In this document: one piece after another, positions 16,196-26,317 of the stretch
Layout: each line of letters opens with the position of its first letter
Position numbering within the stretch: position 1 is the first letter of the stretch
DNA from: Fictibacillus terranigra
GTDB taxonomy: Bacteria > Bacillota > Bacilli > Bacillales > Fictibacillaceae
NCBI RefSeq assembly: GCF_030412265.1
Contig: NZ_JAUHLN010000002.1
Span: forward strand, 806,001-870,000
Reading direction: 5' to 3'
Length of the DNA: 64,000 nucleotides
Notes under the pieces: model-generated
Told to the model about the DNA's origin: nothing
The model's input: the letters and a program-made list of their open reading frames with translations, nothing else
Databases searched by the model: none
Made by a program: the position numbers and the translations under genes

Positions 16196-17475
16196 CACAT
16201 TCCTTCCTCTTTAAATGCTTTGGTCCGCTTAAAGTTAATCAGCGCAACAGTAACGATAACTACAGAAAGCAGAACGGTAACAGCTGCGGCTTTGCTGTAC
16301 TGTGCAGAGGTCATGGTCAGATTGTAAATCCATGAAATTAGAATATCTGTTCCTCCCGCACTTTGTCCGGCAACGGCAGGGCCACCCTCGTTAAAGAGAT
16401 AAATAACGTTAAAATTGTTAAAGTTGAACGTATACTGTGTAATGATAATCGGTGCGGTAGCAGCCAAAATCATCGGAAGTGTAATCGATTTGAACTTATC
16501 CCAAACCGTCGCGCCATCGACGGTCGCTGCCTCATACAATTCCTCAGGAATAGATTGGAGCACTCCTGTTGTCATCGCCATGATGAACGGGAAGCCAAGC
16601 CAAGTCTGGATGAAGATGATTGCAACTTTCGTCCATTGCGGATCGGTGAGCCACGGTATGGGATCGATTCCAAAGGCTGCCAGAATATCGTTGTTAATTG
16701 CTCCGAACGAGTCGTTAAACATTCCACTGAACACAAGTATGGAAACAAAAGCCGGCACTGCCCAAGGAAGAATTAACAGTGTCCGAATGATTCCTTTGAA
16801 TTTAAGGTCCTTCTGATTAATAATAACCGCAAGAAAAATTCCTGCTGCTACCTGCAGCGTAGTCGCTGTAAATGTCCAGATAATCGTCCAGGCGAATACA
16901 GAAACAAATGTATTTCTCCAGATATCCATCGTAAACATTTCGGTGAAGTTTTGAATTCCTACCCAGTCTACAAGCCTGGCAGGCGGTGAATGGTACAAAT
17001 CATAGTTTGTAAACGAAAGGAACACCATGAACAGAATAGGAAACACAACCACAAAGATCAGGATAAAAAATCCAGGTCCTGCTAAAAGATAGGGGAATCC
17101 CTTATCGATCACATTTTGATATTGTTCTTTAATGCTTGTGACCGCAAAGCCCTGATCTCTCTTCTTGCCATTTTGAAACGCATCGTAAATGTTAAACACA
17201 TAAAAAACGATGCCGAAGCCGATCACGATAAATGCGATGACCCCTTGTACGAGAAGGATGATGGAATGGTCTCGCGGAAGTTCGGTCCCGAGGGTAAAGA
17301 ATCCCCACAGCCCCATGTTCAGCAGATTGCCAAAAACGATGAAATAGGACGCTGCAAGGATAAGGAATATAGCCCCTTTGATTCTTTGTTTATTGTATAG
17401 CTGGCCGATCCCAGGAATGATAGAGAGCAAGGCCGCGGTTTTTCGATGATTGGATTGATATGCTAACGCCTCCAT
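16195..17475 (-). CDS. mdxF: Maltodextrin ABC transporter permease MdxF (MalF-like)
   Basis: A 426-residue permease with about eight membrane helices and the EAA loop ELYEAATVDGATVWDKFKSITLPM. The N-terminal portion contains LSIIPGIGQLYNKQRIKGAIFLILAAS, a membrane-hairpin segment seen in Bacillus MdxF proteins. ATG 17475 has AAGGGG 12 bases upstream; an in-frame ATG at 17499 has no ribosome site, so the start is uncertain. It overlaps mdxG. A pair of RNA hairpins separates it from mdxE and probably lowers its expression relative to the binding protein. Confidence 0.92.
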   Translation of the reverse strand: MEALAYQSNHRKTAALLSIIPGIGQLYNKQRIKGAIFLILAASYFIVFGNLLNMGLWGFFTLGTELPRDHSIILLVQGVIAFIVIGFGIVFYVFNIYDAFQNGKKRDQGFAVTSIKEQYQNVIDKGFPYLLAGPGFFILIFVVVFPILFMVFLSFTNYDLYHSPPARLVDWVGIQNFTEMFTMDIWRNTFVSVFAWTIIWTFTATTLQVAAGIFLAVIINQKDLKFKGIIRTLLILPWAVPAFVSILVFSGMFNDSFGAINNDILAAFGIDPIPWLTDPQWTKVAIIFIQTWLGFPFIMAMTTGVLQSIPEELYEAATVDGATVWDKFKSITLPMILAATAPIIITQYTFNFNNFNVIYLFNEGGPAVAGQSAGGTDILISWIYNLTMTSAQYSKAAAVTVLLSVVIVTVALINFKRTKAFKEEGM

Positions 17476-17506
17476 GCTGTAGGCTGTCCCCTTTCTCATA
17501 CACGTG

Positions 17507-17561
17507 CTATAGATGCATCTTCCAATGTCTGATTTTCAGATATTAGAAGATGCACCTATAG
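17507..17561 (-). other. 26-bp mRNA hairpin in the mdxE-mdxF gap
   Basis: Two 26-base arms (17507-17532 and 17536-17561) beginning and ending in CTATAG are inverted copies differing at three positions; in the minus-strand RNA these give two G-U pairs and one A-C mismatch. The loop is three bases. No T-run follows, so it looks like an mRNA-stability or processing element rather than a terminator. Confidence 0.8.
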
Positions 17562-17569
17562 TGAAAGCA

Positions 17570-17591
17570 GTACCCGGAAGTTACCGGGTAC
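17570..17591 (-). other. Second hairpin directly after mdxE
   Basis: GTACCCGG (17570-17577) and CCGGGTAC (17584-17591) form a perfect 8-bp GC-rich stem with a 6-base loop, 15 bases after the mdxE stop. It is not followed by a T-run on the minus strand. With the larger hairpin it may protect the mdxE 3' end. Confidence 0.75.
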
Positions 17592-17605
17592 CGCCTTCCT
17601 CTATA

Positions 17606-18871
17606 TTATTTATCGGTGTGTTTTGCCTTAATGTTCTGCTCGATCGTTTTGGATGCGTCTTCCAATGCTTTCTTGGAATCTTGTTTGCCTGTGGCAGCAA
17701 GCTGCAGCGCGTTCCCTGCAGGCACCCAAACTTCGGCCATTTCAGGTACGTTTGGCATTGGAACACCTCGTTCTGATTGAAGGGCAACTGCTTTTGCTGC
17801 TTCGTTGTCAGCAATGATCGGATCTTTCATTAGAGCTTTGATCGGAGGGATCTCCTGAGTTTTTTCGTAGCGGATTTTCGCGTTCTCCTCGTTTGTGATC
17901 CACTCTACGAATTTTTGAGCCCATTTTTTGTGCTCAGAATACGCACTTACGTTCCAGCCTTTAACACCGATGAATGTTTTAACATACTCACCGTTAGGAA
18001 GCTTCGGCATTGGTGCAACACCAATATCGATCCCTGCATCTTTATAGCCTTGGAAAGACCAAGGTCCGTTCATTACAGAAGCGACTTTCTTTTCATTGAA
18101 TAGACCATCGATGGTTTGACCTGCTTTTTTGCCGATGATACCTTTAGGGAATAATCCTTCTTTGTACCATTTAGAAATGTAATCCGCACCTTCAAGAGAG
18201 CCATTGTTTGTTAAACCAAGATTTTTCGTATCCAGTGTTCCATTATTGTCTTTAAAGACATAGCCGCCGAAACCGCTCAGGATGCCGTGAGCGAAATAGA
18301 AATCTGTCCAGTTCGCCAAGAAACCGTATGGTGCTCCGCCTTTTCCGCCTTTAGAGAACGTATAGACATCATCGAAGGTGGCAGGCGCTTGTTTCATGTA
18401 TTTTTTATTGTAGATGAAAACCGGTGTTTCTGTGGATTTAGGAAGACCATAGAGCTTTCCTTTAAATGTTAAAGCTGAGATTGAAGAATCCGTATATTGG
18501 CTGGTAATATCATCCGAGACATTTAGAGGTGCAATCAGACCTTCAGTAGCCAAAGGCCCTACACGGTCATGAGGGGTAGTGATAACGTCCGCCCCTTTGT
18601 GTGTCGGTCCGTCAAGACGAAGTTTATCCTGCTGATCCAGCATCGGCATTTCTTTGAATTGAATTTTAATTCCGTATTTTTTTTCAAAGCTTTTCGCAGC
18701 TGGTTCAAGGCCGACACTTTTATCTGTATCTTCCCAGACTACTAATTTATCCGGTTTTCCCTCTGCCTTTCCTTGATTGTTGCTGCCTCCGCTTGTGTCC
18801 TTTGGACCACAGGCAGAAAGAACACCAAAAGCAAGCACTGGCGTTAACATATAGGCCATCAACTTTTTCAT
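17606..18871 (-). CDS. mdxE: Maltodextrin-binding lipoprotein MdxE
   Basis: A 421-residue extracellular solute-binding lipoprotein. Signal peptide MKKLMAYMLTPVLAFGVLSAC ends in a lipobox with acylated Cys21. The mature part is MalE-like (KLVVWEDTDKS start, later GPWSFQGYKDAGIDIGVAPMPKLPNGEY and KKWAQKFVEWIT). The annotated frame can begin at 18928, but ATG 18871 has GGGGGAA upstream and starts the signal peptide properly. It is first in the mdxEFG operon. The promoter has TTGTCA-N16-TATAAT with LacI-type operators downstream. Confidence 0.95.
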   Translation of the reverse strand: MKKLMAYMLTPVLAFGVLSACGPKDTSGGSNNQGKAEGKPDKLVVWEDTDKSVGLEPAAKSFEKKYGIKIQFKEMPMLDQQDKLRLDGPTHKGADVITTPHDRVGPLATEGLIAPLNVSDDITSQYTDSSISALTFKGKLYGLPKSTETPVFIYNKKYMKQAPATFDDVYTFSKGGKGGAPYGFLANWTDFYFAHGILSGFGGYVFKDNNGTLDTKNLGLTNNGSLEGADYISKWYKEGLFPKGIIGKKAGQTIDGLFNEKKVASVMNGPWSFQGYKDAGIDIGVAPMPKLPNGEYVKTFIGVKGWNVSAYSEHKKWAQKFVEWITNEENAKIRYEKTQEIPPIKALMKDPIIADNEAAKAVALQSERGVPMPNVPEMAEVWVPAGNALQLAATGKQDSKKALEDASKTIEQNIKAKHTDK

Positions 18872-18904
18872 TTTTGTTCCCCCTATTTGGTTTAAGATCT
18901 TGAA

Positions 18905-18916
18905 CAACCGTTTGCA
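18905..18916. promoter_or_regulatory. LacI-type operator candidate 1 (mdxE leader)
   Basis: CAACCGTTTGCA has the central CG with flanking pseudo-palindrome expected for LacI/MalR-type repressors (compare GCAAACGTTTGC). It lies about 70 bases inside the mdxE transcript. Confidence 0.5.
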
Positions 18917-18959
18917 CAACTCACTCAAAAAAAATCAGGCCGTCGCCTAAAGTACGTTG

Positions 18960-18973
18960 TGAAAACGCTTGCA
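18960..18973. promoter_or_regulatory. LacI-type/cre-like operator candidate 2
   Basis: TGAAAACGCTTGCA matches the cre consensus TGWNANCGNTNWCA at all but one position and also resembles a MalR operator. It lies about 10-23 bases after the expected mdxE start point, a typical roadblock location. Confidence 0.6.
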
Positions 18974-18989
18974 TCAATACTTTAATTTC

Positions 18990-19017
18990 ATTATACCTGC
19001 CTTTTTATTTTTGACAA
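18990..19017 (-). promoter_or_regulatory. mdxE promoter
   Basis: TTGTCA (19017-19012) and TATAAT (18995-18990) with a 16-base spacer on the minus strand. The -35 shares the same seven bases with the divergent amylase promoter. Confidence 0.75.
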
Positions 19018-19040
19018 CACTTTTTATTCGCTATTATAAA
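19011..19040 (+). promoter_or_regulatory. Divergent amylase promoter
   Basis: TTGACA (19011-19016) followed after 17-18 bases by TTATAA/TATAAA (19034-19040). A second TTGACA at 19062-19067 with TAAATT 17 bases on could be an alternative promoter. Confidence 0.6.
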
Positions 19041-19049
19041 ACGCTTTCA
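19038..19049. promoter_or_regulatory. LacI-type operator candidate 3
   Basis: AAAACGCTTTCA overlaps the -10 and expected start point of the amylase promoter and shares AAAACGCTT with operator 2. Confidence 0.55.
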
Positions 19050-19195
19050 GCAAGTTATTCGTTGACATCAATTGCAAAATATACTAAATTAATGGTGAAA
19101 TCATCGCATCGGGGCAATGCTACCTCAGGTACAACCTCCAAAAAGAGTTTGTGCCTTTTTTGTATGCGGAGCGCGCAACCGATTGCAGTTATTAA

Positions 19196-20962
<1,767 letters not shown>

Positions 20963-21171
20963 TAATCACTCGATCTGTAAAGTGCCTCATGGACTTTTGC
21001 TCCTGGCATGAGTTCATGATGGCTCTTTAAGTTTTAAGCTTATAGATAGGACTTTACATCACCGCGACATTAGCTTTCCATTTGATCAGGTTATAGGGTT
21101 AGTTCCAATCGATGTCAGTCTCATCCACCCAGTTTCAAGTTGAGTTTTCAACCGTTTTTATGAGTTAAAAG
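20963..21171. other. Non-coding gap between amylase and asnO
   Basis: No gene or strong terminator is visible right after the amylase. A weak inverted pair CTCATG/CATGAG occurs near 20988-21014. The only clear structure is the terminator beginning at 21172. Confidence 0.4.
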
Positions 21172-21202
21172 AAACCGCGGAACACGTTCCGCGGTTTGTT
21201 TA
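21172..21202. terminator. Terminator of asnO (possibly bidirectional)
   Basis: AAACCGCGGAA (21172-21182) and TTCCGCGGTTT (21187-21197) form a perfect 11-bp stem with a 4-base loop, flanked by A-rich and T-rich sequence on both sides. Confidence 0.9.
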
Positions 21203-23050
21203 TTAATCCACAATATTGATCTTATAGTCTTTCAGCCACGTATCGATCTGTGAGAGATGTGCCATGAGCTGCGGGCCGGTCATAAGCTGCCCGAACCAAG
21301 GAACTTTAAATGCTTCGCCGTTTGTATCAATAATCTCCTGAACTTTATTTTTCTTCATCAGTTCCAGAATAGGTGAACTCTTCTTATCGACGATCGACTG
21401 AAGCCATTCTTTCACACTTTGTGTATAGTTCGGGTTATGTGTTTTCGGATAAGGACTTTTCTTTCGGTAAAGAACTTCATGCGGGAGAATTCCCGTCAAC
21501 GCTTTTCTCAGGAGCCCCTTTTCCCGGCCTTCGAGCATTTTCATCTCCCATGGTATATTCCAGGCATATTCAACGATTCGATGGTCAGCAAACGGCACCC
21601 TGACTTCCAGGCTCGCCCCCATGCTCATCCGGTCCTTACGATCGAGCAATGTCGTCATAAACCAGATCATGTTTAAGTAAAAAATCTCACGCCGCTTTGC
21701 TTCCATTCCTGATTCTCCATCAAGTCTTGGCATTTCAGCAAGCGATTCATGGTAACGTTGTTTTACATAGGATGATAGATTAAGTTTGTTCTTCCAATGA
21801 TCATGCAATAGATCTTCCCGTTCCTCTGTTGAACTCATCCATGGGAAAAGAGGGCGGTTCATGACTTCAGGTTTATGAAACCATGGATAACCGCCAAAGA
21901 TTTCATCTGCACATTCACCTGAAAGGGCTACAGTAGACTGCTCTTTAATCAGCCGGCAGAACCATATTAATGAAGAGTCTACATCTGCCATCCCCGGGAG
22001 GTCTCTTACTGTGACGGCTTCCCTTAGGTGATTAACGAGCAGCTCTGTATCGATCACACAGCTGTGATGGACCGAGCCAGTCGCCTCCACCATTTTTTGT
22101 ATATAAGGACCGTCGGCATTCGGCTGAAAGTCACTCGCTTGAAAATATTTATCGTTATCTACATAATCAATACTAAATGTATGGAGCGGTCCTCTCTTCT
22201 CTGTTTTAAAGTGTTCAGCCGCGATTGCTGAGATTACGCTTGAATCCAGTCCTCCCGATAAAAAAGTACAAACCGGCACATCAGCCACGAGCTGCCGCTG
22301 AACGGCATCGACAACAAGCCCTCTTACATTGGCTACTGTTTCGTCAAGCGTATGAGAATGGCATTCACTTTTAACGTTCCAATACCGCCACAGTGTTTTG
22401 CCGTTCCTATCAAACGTTAACGCATGGCCCGGCCTAAGTTCACTGATACCTTTAAACACGCCATGGCCTGGTGTTCTGGATGGCCCCAGCCCCAAAACCT
22501 CTTGAAGCCCTTCTCTCTCCAGTTCCGCTTTTATTTCCGGATGGGCCAGTATTGCCTTTAATTCTGAGCCGAACAGAAGACGCCCTCCCGCTATAGAGTA
22601 AAAGAGGGGTTTAACTCCAAGCCGGTCCCGTGCTAAAAACACCTTTTCCTTTTTCGAATCCCAGATTGCAAAAGCAAAGATTCCATTAAAGTGATCGATG
22701 CAGCTCTCGCCCCATTCCAAGTAGGAAACAAGCAGCACTTCTGTGTCTGAATGTCCTTCAAAGCGGTATCCTTTTTTCAGCAGTTCTTTTCTTAAGTCCT
22801 CCGTGTTGTATAGCTCCCCGTTATAACATAAAGTACATGCCGCGTTCCCGGCACCTCTTGTCATCGGCTGTGCGCCGCCCTCAAGATCCACGACTGCCAG
22901 CCTTGCGTGGCCGAAGCCGGCATGTGTCCGGCTCCATACGTTTAAAGCATCCGGACCGCGCTTCGATAAGGTTGCTGCCATTTTAATTAGTGTTTTATTC
23001 TCTTGTGAAACGTCGTGCTCCCAGTCTACCCACCCTGTTATCCCGCACAC
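21203..23050 (-). CDS. asnO: Asparagine synthetase (glutamine-hydrolysing), AsnO type
   Basis: A 615-residue class II glutamine-dependent synthetase: aspartate + Gln + ATP gives Asn. The N-terminal Ntn amidotransferase domain begins CGITGWVDW and has RLAVVD, YNGELYN and HSDTEVLL. The synthetase domain has the PP-loop CTFLSGGLDSS (near 265) and SGECADEIFGGYPWF. I place the start at GTG 23050, so that Met is followed immediately by the nucleophile Cys2, with AAGGA 8 bases upstream; the ATGs at 23059 and 23056 would add three residues before Cys and block it. The length then equals B. subtilis AsnO (about 614), the sporulation-linked paralogue. Confidence 0.92.
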   Translation of the reverse strand: MCGITGWVDWEHDVSQENKTLIKMAATLSKRGPDALNVWSRTHAGFGHARLAVVDLEGGAQPMTRGAGNAACTLCYNGELYNTEDLRKELLKKGYRFEGHSDTEVLLVSYLEWGESCIDHFNGIFAFAIWDSKKEKVFLARDRLGVKPLFYSIAGGRLLFGSELKAILAHPEIKAELEREGLQEVLGLGPSRTPGHGVFKGISELRPGHALTFDRNGKTLWRYWNVKSECHSHTLDETVANVRGLVVDAVQRQLVADVPVCTFLSGGLDSSVISAIAAEHFKTEKRGPLHTFSIDYVDNDKYFQASDFQPNADGPYIQKMVEATGSVHHSCVIDTELLVNHLREAVTVRDLPGMADVDSSLIWFCRLIKEQSTVALSGECADEIFGGYPWFHKPEVMNRPLFPWMSSTEEREDLLHDHWKNKLNLSSYVKQRYHESLAEMPRLDGESGMEAKRREIFYLNMIWFMTTLLDRKDRMSMGASLEVRVPFADHRIVEYAWNIPWEMKMLEGREKGLLRKALTGILPHEVLYRKKSPYPKTHNPNYTQSVKEWLQSIVDKKSSPILELMKKNKVQEIIDTNGEAFKVPWFGQLMTGPQLMAHLSQIDTWLKDYKINIVD

Positions 23051-23164
23051 AGTCATCATCCTTTCCTTTACGGATGCTGTTTCATCCTTCCATAAGTGCC
23101 CAATACTTACTTTATGCAGGTAAGTAATAATGGTTCACGGTATAGGATAGGGAACAATGCACAA

Positions 23165-23194
23165 TTGAAAAGCTAGCAAGCTAGCATGTATAAT
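23165..23194 (+). promoter_or_regulatory. Promoter of the AI-2E-family permease gene
   Basis: TTGAAA (23165-23170), 18-base spacer, TATAAT (23189-23194). The spacer carries the direct repeat GCTAGC-AA-GCTAGC (23172-23185), which might bind a regulator. Confidence 0.55.
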
Positions 23195-23225
23195 GAGATA
23201 TATTCTAATGATCGCAGGTGAAGAT

Positions 23226-24347
23226 ATGCCTCAATCCAAAGCTTTTCGTTTCGGTTATGCTATTCTGCTTGTCTTTTTAATCATTTTGGCAGGAACAAAA
23301 ATAAGTTTTGTGTTCCGTCCCTTTGTCGTGCTTGTTCAAACTTTGTTTTTCCCTTTTTTGCTTGCCGGTGTTCTCTATTATCTGTTCAGGCCGATCGTTA
23401 CTTTTCTTCATGCAAGAAAAGTACCGAAAACATTGTCCATACTGCTGATTTATTTAGCAGCCATCGGACTGTTCGTTCTCTTGTTTTACTCCATCGGCCC
23501 TGTTCTTCAGCATCAGGTTAACAGCCTGATCAAGAATACACCGTTTCTTATGGATGCGATCCGTACAAAAGTGGCTGAACTGCAAAACAATGAATGGATC
23601 AGCCGTTTTCAGGAAAACAGCCAGTTCAGTATGAATGACCTCTCTGATAAGATTACGAAATACCTTTCAAAAAGTGCAGCTACAATCGGCACGAGCGTCA
23701 CCAATTTTATTAGTGTAATCACAAGTATTATTATGGTTTTCGTTACGGTCCCTTTTATCTTGTACTACATGCTGAAGGAGGGAGAAAAAGCTCCTCGTAT
23801 GGTGCTCCGTCTCCTGCAGCCGGCACAGAGAAAAAACGGCATTAAAATCCTTGCTGATATGGATATGGCATTAAGTTCATATATTCAAGGGCAGATTCTT
23901 GTCAGTGTATGTGTAGGAATTCTTCTCTATATCGGCTATCTGATCATAGGGATTGACTATTCCCTTCTGCTTACTGTGATTGCGATGTTTACGAATGTAA
24001 TCCCTTTTCTCGGCCCGATCATTGGTGTAATCCCCGCATTGATTGTTGCCGTGATTGATTCTCCATTTATGATTGTAAAAGTATTGATCGTTATGGTGAT
24101 CGCTCAGCAGATCGAAGGCAACATCATTTCCCCTCAGGTGATGGGAAAGAAGCTGGATATTCACCCGCTTACCATCATATCGATCCTTCTCGTTGCAGGA
24201 AGCCTTGGTGGATTGCTTGGATTGATACTCGCTGTTCCCGTTTATGCCGTGCTCAAGGTCATCGTCCTTCACACCTACAGCCTCATTAAGCTGCGCACAG
24301 AGCAATCGGGCGAACAGCAGCCAGAAGAAGATAAGATTATTTCATAA
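23226..24347 (+). CDS. AI-2E-family (PerM-like) membrane permease
   Basis: A 373-residue membrane protein with seven to eight helices and the family pattern: two N-terminal helices, a soluble segment (about 100-160), then FVTVPFILYYMLKEGEKAPRM and the C-terminal LGPIIGVIPALIVAVI and QQIEGNIISPQVMGKKLDIHPL motif, which is diagnostic. ATG 23226 has AGGTGA 5 bases upstream; the longer frame from 23193 would start at the promoter itself. Members export AI-2 or other solutes (some are Na/H antiporters); the substrate here is unknown. B. subtilis has several paralogues (YrrI, YubA, YueF, YtvI). Confidence 0.85.
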   Translation: MPQSKAFRFGYAILLVFLIILAGTKISFVFRPFVVLVQTLFFPFLLAGVLYYLFRPIVTFLHARKVPKTLSILLIYLAAIGLFVLLFYSIGPVLQHQVNSLIKNTPFLMDAIRTKVAELQNNEWISRFQENSQFSMNDLSDKITKYLSKSAATIGTSVTNFISVITSIIMVFVTVPFILYYMLKEGEKAPRMVLRLLQPAQRKNGIKILADMDMALSSYIQGQILVSVCVGILLYIGYLIIGIDYSLLLTVIAMFTNVIPFLGPIIGVIPALIVAVIDSPFMIVKVLIVMVIAQQIEGNIISPQVMGKKLDIHPLTIISILLVAGSLGGLLGLILAVPVYAVLKVIVLHTYSLIKLRTEQSGEQQPEEDKIIS

Positions 24348-24387
24348 ACAAATGACGTGCTGGTTCAGCACGTCATTTGTTTTGTTT
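24348..24387 (+). terminator. Terminator of the permease gene
   Basis: ACAAATGACGTGCT and AGCACGTCATTTGT form a perfect 14-bp stem with a short loop, followed by TTTGTTTTG. Confidence 0.9.
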
Positions 24388-24451
24388 TGCGGTTCTCCTG
24401 TATTTAAAAAAATTGCAGCATGGGAACATCCCTTGCTGCAGTTTGCTACCA

Positions 24452-24988
24452 TTATTTAACTTGAGCTTCCTGTTTCTCGTAGATCGGCACCCAGCCTTCT
24501 TTTGATTTAAAGATGCGTACGGCTACAACTTTGCGATCATTCATGAGCGTAAAGTAATGGCGATAATTTTCGGGAACAGAGATAAGATCCCCCGGCTCAA
24601 GCTCTACGTCAAAAAATCTGCCCTCCGGCCCTTCAATGGCAAAGATCCCATGCCCGCTTACAATGAACCGTACTTCGTCATCCGAGTGGTGGTGTTCAGC
24701 CAAAAAGTTTTTCAAAAGTTCATCAAGATTGGGTGTCTCCGGTGACAGCGCAATGATGTCTTCGGTGACGTATCCTCTTCTTTCTGATAGATCATCAATC
24801 TCTTTTCTGAAGACCTGGATAATTTCATCTTTCTCTTCATCACTTAGAGAGTAGTTTTCTTTCAGGTGAGAAGGAAGTTTTTCAATGTCCCACTTTTCGT
24901 AAATGACTCCCTGGCTTTCAAGGTATTGGCTGACCTTCTCAAGCTCTTCATATCTTTCATTGTTGTCATGAAAACGTAATTGTGCCAT
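24452..24988 (-). CDS. mtnD: Acireductone dioxygenase MtnD
   Basis: A 178-residue cupin that cleaves acireductone to the keto-acid precursor of methionine (Fe form) in methylthioribose salvage. The metal motif EHHHSDDEVRFIVSGHG supplies two His and one Glu, and YRHYFTL supplies the third His. It is the last gene of mtnWXBD, 28 bases after mtnB, with GGGGGATTCC before the start. In B. subtilis the same four-gene order is S-box controlled. Confidence 0.95.
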   Translation of the reverse strand: MAQLRFHDNNERYEELEKVSQYLESQGVIYEKWDIEKLPSHLKENYSLSDEEKDEIIQVFRKEIDDLSERRGYVTEDIIALSPETPNLDELLKNFLAEHHHSDDEVRFIVSGHGIFAIEGPEGRFFDVELEPGDLISVPENYRHYFTLMNDRKVVAVRIFKSKEGWVPIYEKQEAQVK

Positions 24989-25016
24989 TTGGAATCCCCC
25001 TATGCTTTATCAATTT

Positions 25017-25658
25017 TTATATAAGTGATGGTTGTCCATCGTGAAGCTTCTGCAGCGATTTCAATTTAATATGATAGGAAAATAGAAACTCTAATGCTTC
25101 CAGGTGTTTTTTCGCTTCAAATCCCGACCTTCCCCACACGGTGATGCCGTGGTTCCTGATAAGGACCGCTCTTGTATCAGGACCGATCACTGTTCCAAAG
25201 CATTCCGCCAAAGTTTTAAGATCGGCATAGTTCTCAATAATGGGAACCGTAATTGCACCGTCTTCTTCCCAAATGTTAAAGGCTTTTATCAGTTCCTGCC
25301 CCCTGAAGGTAATTTGACCTTCGTCTCCATACAGTTCTGAAATCACATTATTGTCTACTGTATGAACATGAAGACAGCAGCCCGCATCGGTCAGCTGGTA
25401 AACTTTTGCATGAAGACCGGTTTCTGCGGAGGCACGGAGATGCGTTGGATCAACCGCTATCCCTTCTGCATCTACCAAAAGAAAATCCTCATTCGTTCTT
25501 CTGCGTTTATCCTTGCCGCTTGCGGTAACTAAAAAATTCAACGGATCATCGCTCACTTTTATGGACAAGTTTCCACTTGTTCCAGGAAACCAGTCCCTAA
25601 GCGCCAATTCATCCTTAACATCAGCCAGTTCTGTCCACAGTGCTTCAAGCGTACTCAA
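25017..25658 (-). CDS. mtnB: Methylthioribulose-1-phosphate dehydratase MtnB
   Basis: A 213-residue class II aldolase/adducin-fold dehydratase converting MTRu-1-P to 2,3-diketo-5-methylthiopentyl-1-P. Visible are the [12 protein letters not shown] start motif, [13 protein letters not shown], the Zn ligands in LHVHTVDNN and the third His in [22 protein letters not shown]. Its ATG overlaps the mtnX stop codon (ATGA), indicating translational coupling. Confidence 0.95.
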   Translation of the reverse strand: MSTLEALWTELADVKDELALRDWFPGTSGNLSIKVSDDPLNFLVTASGKDKRRRTNEDFLLVDAEGIAVDPTHLRASAETGLHAKVYQLTDAGCCLHVHTVDNNVISELYGDEGQITFRGQELIKAFNIWEEDGAITVPIIENYADLKTLAECFGTVIGPDTRAVLIRNHGITVWGRSGFEAKKHLEALEFLFSYHIKLKSLQKLHDGQPSLI

Positions 25659-26317
25659 ATTGTCACTTCCTTTTTCTCGAGAAACTCAATGATTTCATAA
25701 AAAGTAGAGAAGGGAATAAAAGGAATATGGTGTTCTTTACATTTCTCGATCAAATAATCCCTCGCAAACACTTTGTCCGCAATCTTGGCAGCTTGAAGAT
25801 CTGTGATTGAATCCCCAACTACAATTTTTTCGTAGGAAGAGGAATCAAAGCCTCTCAGTATAGTAGGCTTACAGCAGCCGCAATCATTATTGCAGCCTGA
25901 ATCACACGAGTGCGGCCAAAGGATCTGTATTTTCTCCCCTTGAAAACTGCTTCCGTTGCAATAAATCTGCTCTTTGTTAATGATTCCGTTGAGCATAGGG
26001 TATACGAAAAAATCAATGCCACCGCTGACAATATATAAGGGAATGTTATTTTCCTTCGTATAAGCAACAAAGTCTTTAAATCCTTCACGCAGTTTTGCTG
26101 TAGAGAGAACATAGTCCGCGATCTCATTTTTCTTATTCGAAGGAATAAGGGAAAAGAGTTTACCCACTCCTTCGCGAATGGAGATCTCCTGATTGAGAAT
26201 TTGATCCTTTGTATATTCCCAGCCCCTAGGAGCAAAATTTTTCATAATATCGATGATGTTATCTTTTTCTGTGATGGTACCATCAAAATCACAAAATATT
26301 ATTTTCCTCTTGCTCAT
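25655..26317 (-). CDS. mtnX: 2-hydroxy-3-keto-5-methylthiopentenyl-1-phosphate phosphatase MtnX
   Basis: A 220-residue HAD phosphatase (Gram-positive branch, splitting the function of MtnC). [13 protein letters not shown] contains both catalytic Asp, [10 protein letters not shown] is motif II, and [16 protein letters not shown] is motif IV. A Cys-rich loop ([13 protein letters not shown], near 130-142) is characteristic of MtnX. Start ATG 26317 overlaps the mtnW stop by four bases (ATGA); the longer frame from 26338 lies inside mtnW. Confidence 0.93.
   Translation of the reverse strand: MSKRKIIFCDFDGTITEKDNIIDIMKNFAPRGWEYTKDQILNQEISIREGVGKLFSLIPSNKKNEIADYVLSTAKLREGFKDFVAYTKENNIPLYIVSGGIDFFVYPMLNGIINKEQIYCNGSSFQGEKIQILWPHSCDSGCNNDCGCCKPTILRGFDSSSYEKIVVGDSITDLQAAKIADKVFARDYLIEKCKEHHIPFIPFSTFYEIIEFLEKKEVTI

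Noticed and set aside
17116-17400. Plus-strand frame opposite mdxF
   Set aside because: Shadow of a strongly supported membrane-protein gene, no ribosome site.
23172-23185. GCTAGC-AA-GCTAGC as a phage or transposon attachment site
   Set aside because: It lies in a promoter spacer with no integrase, tRNA or flanking repeats; more likely a chance or regulator site.
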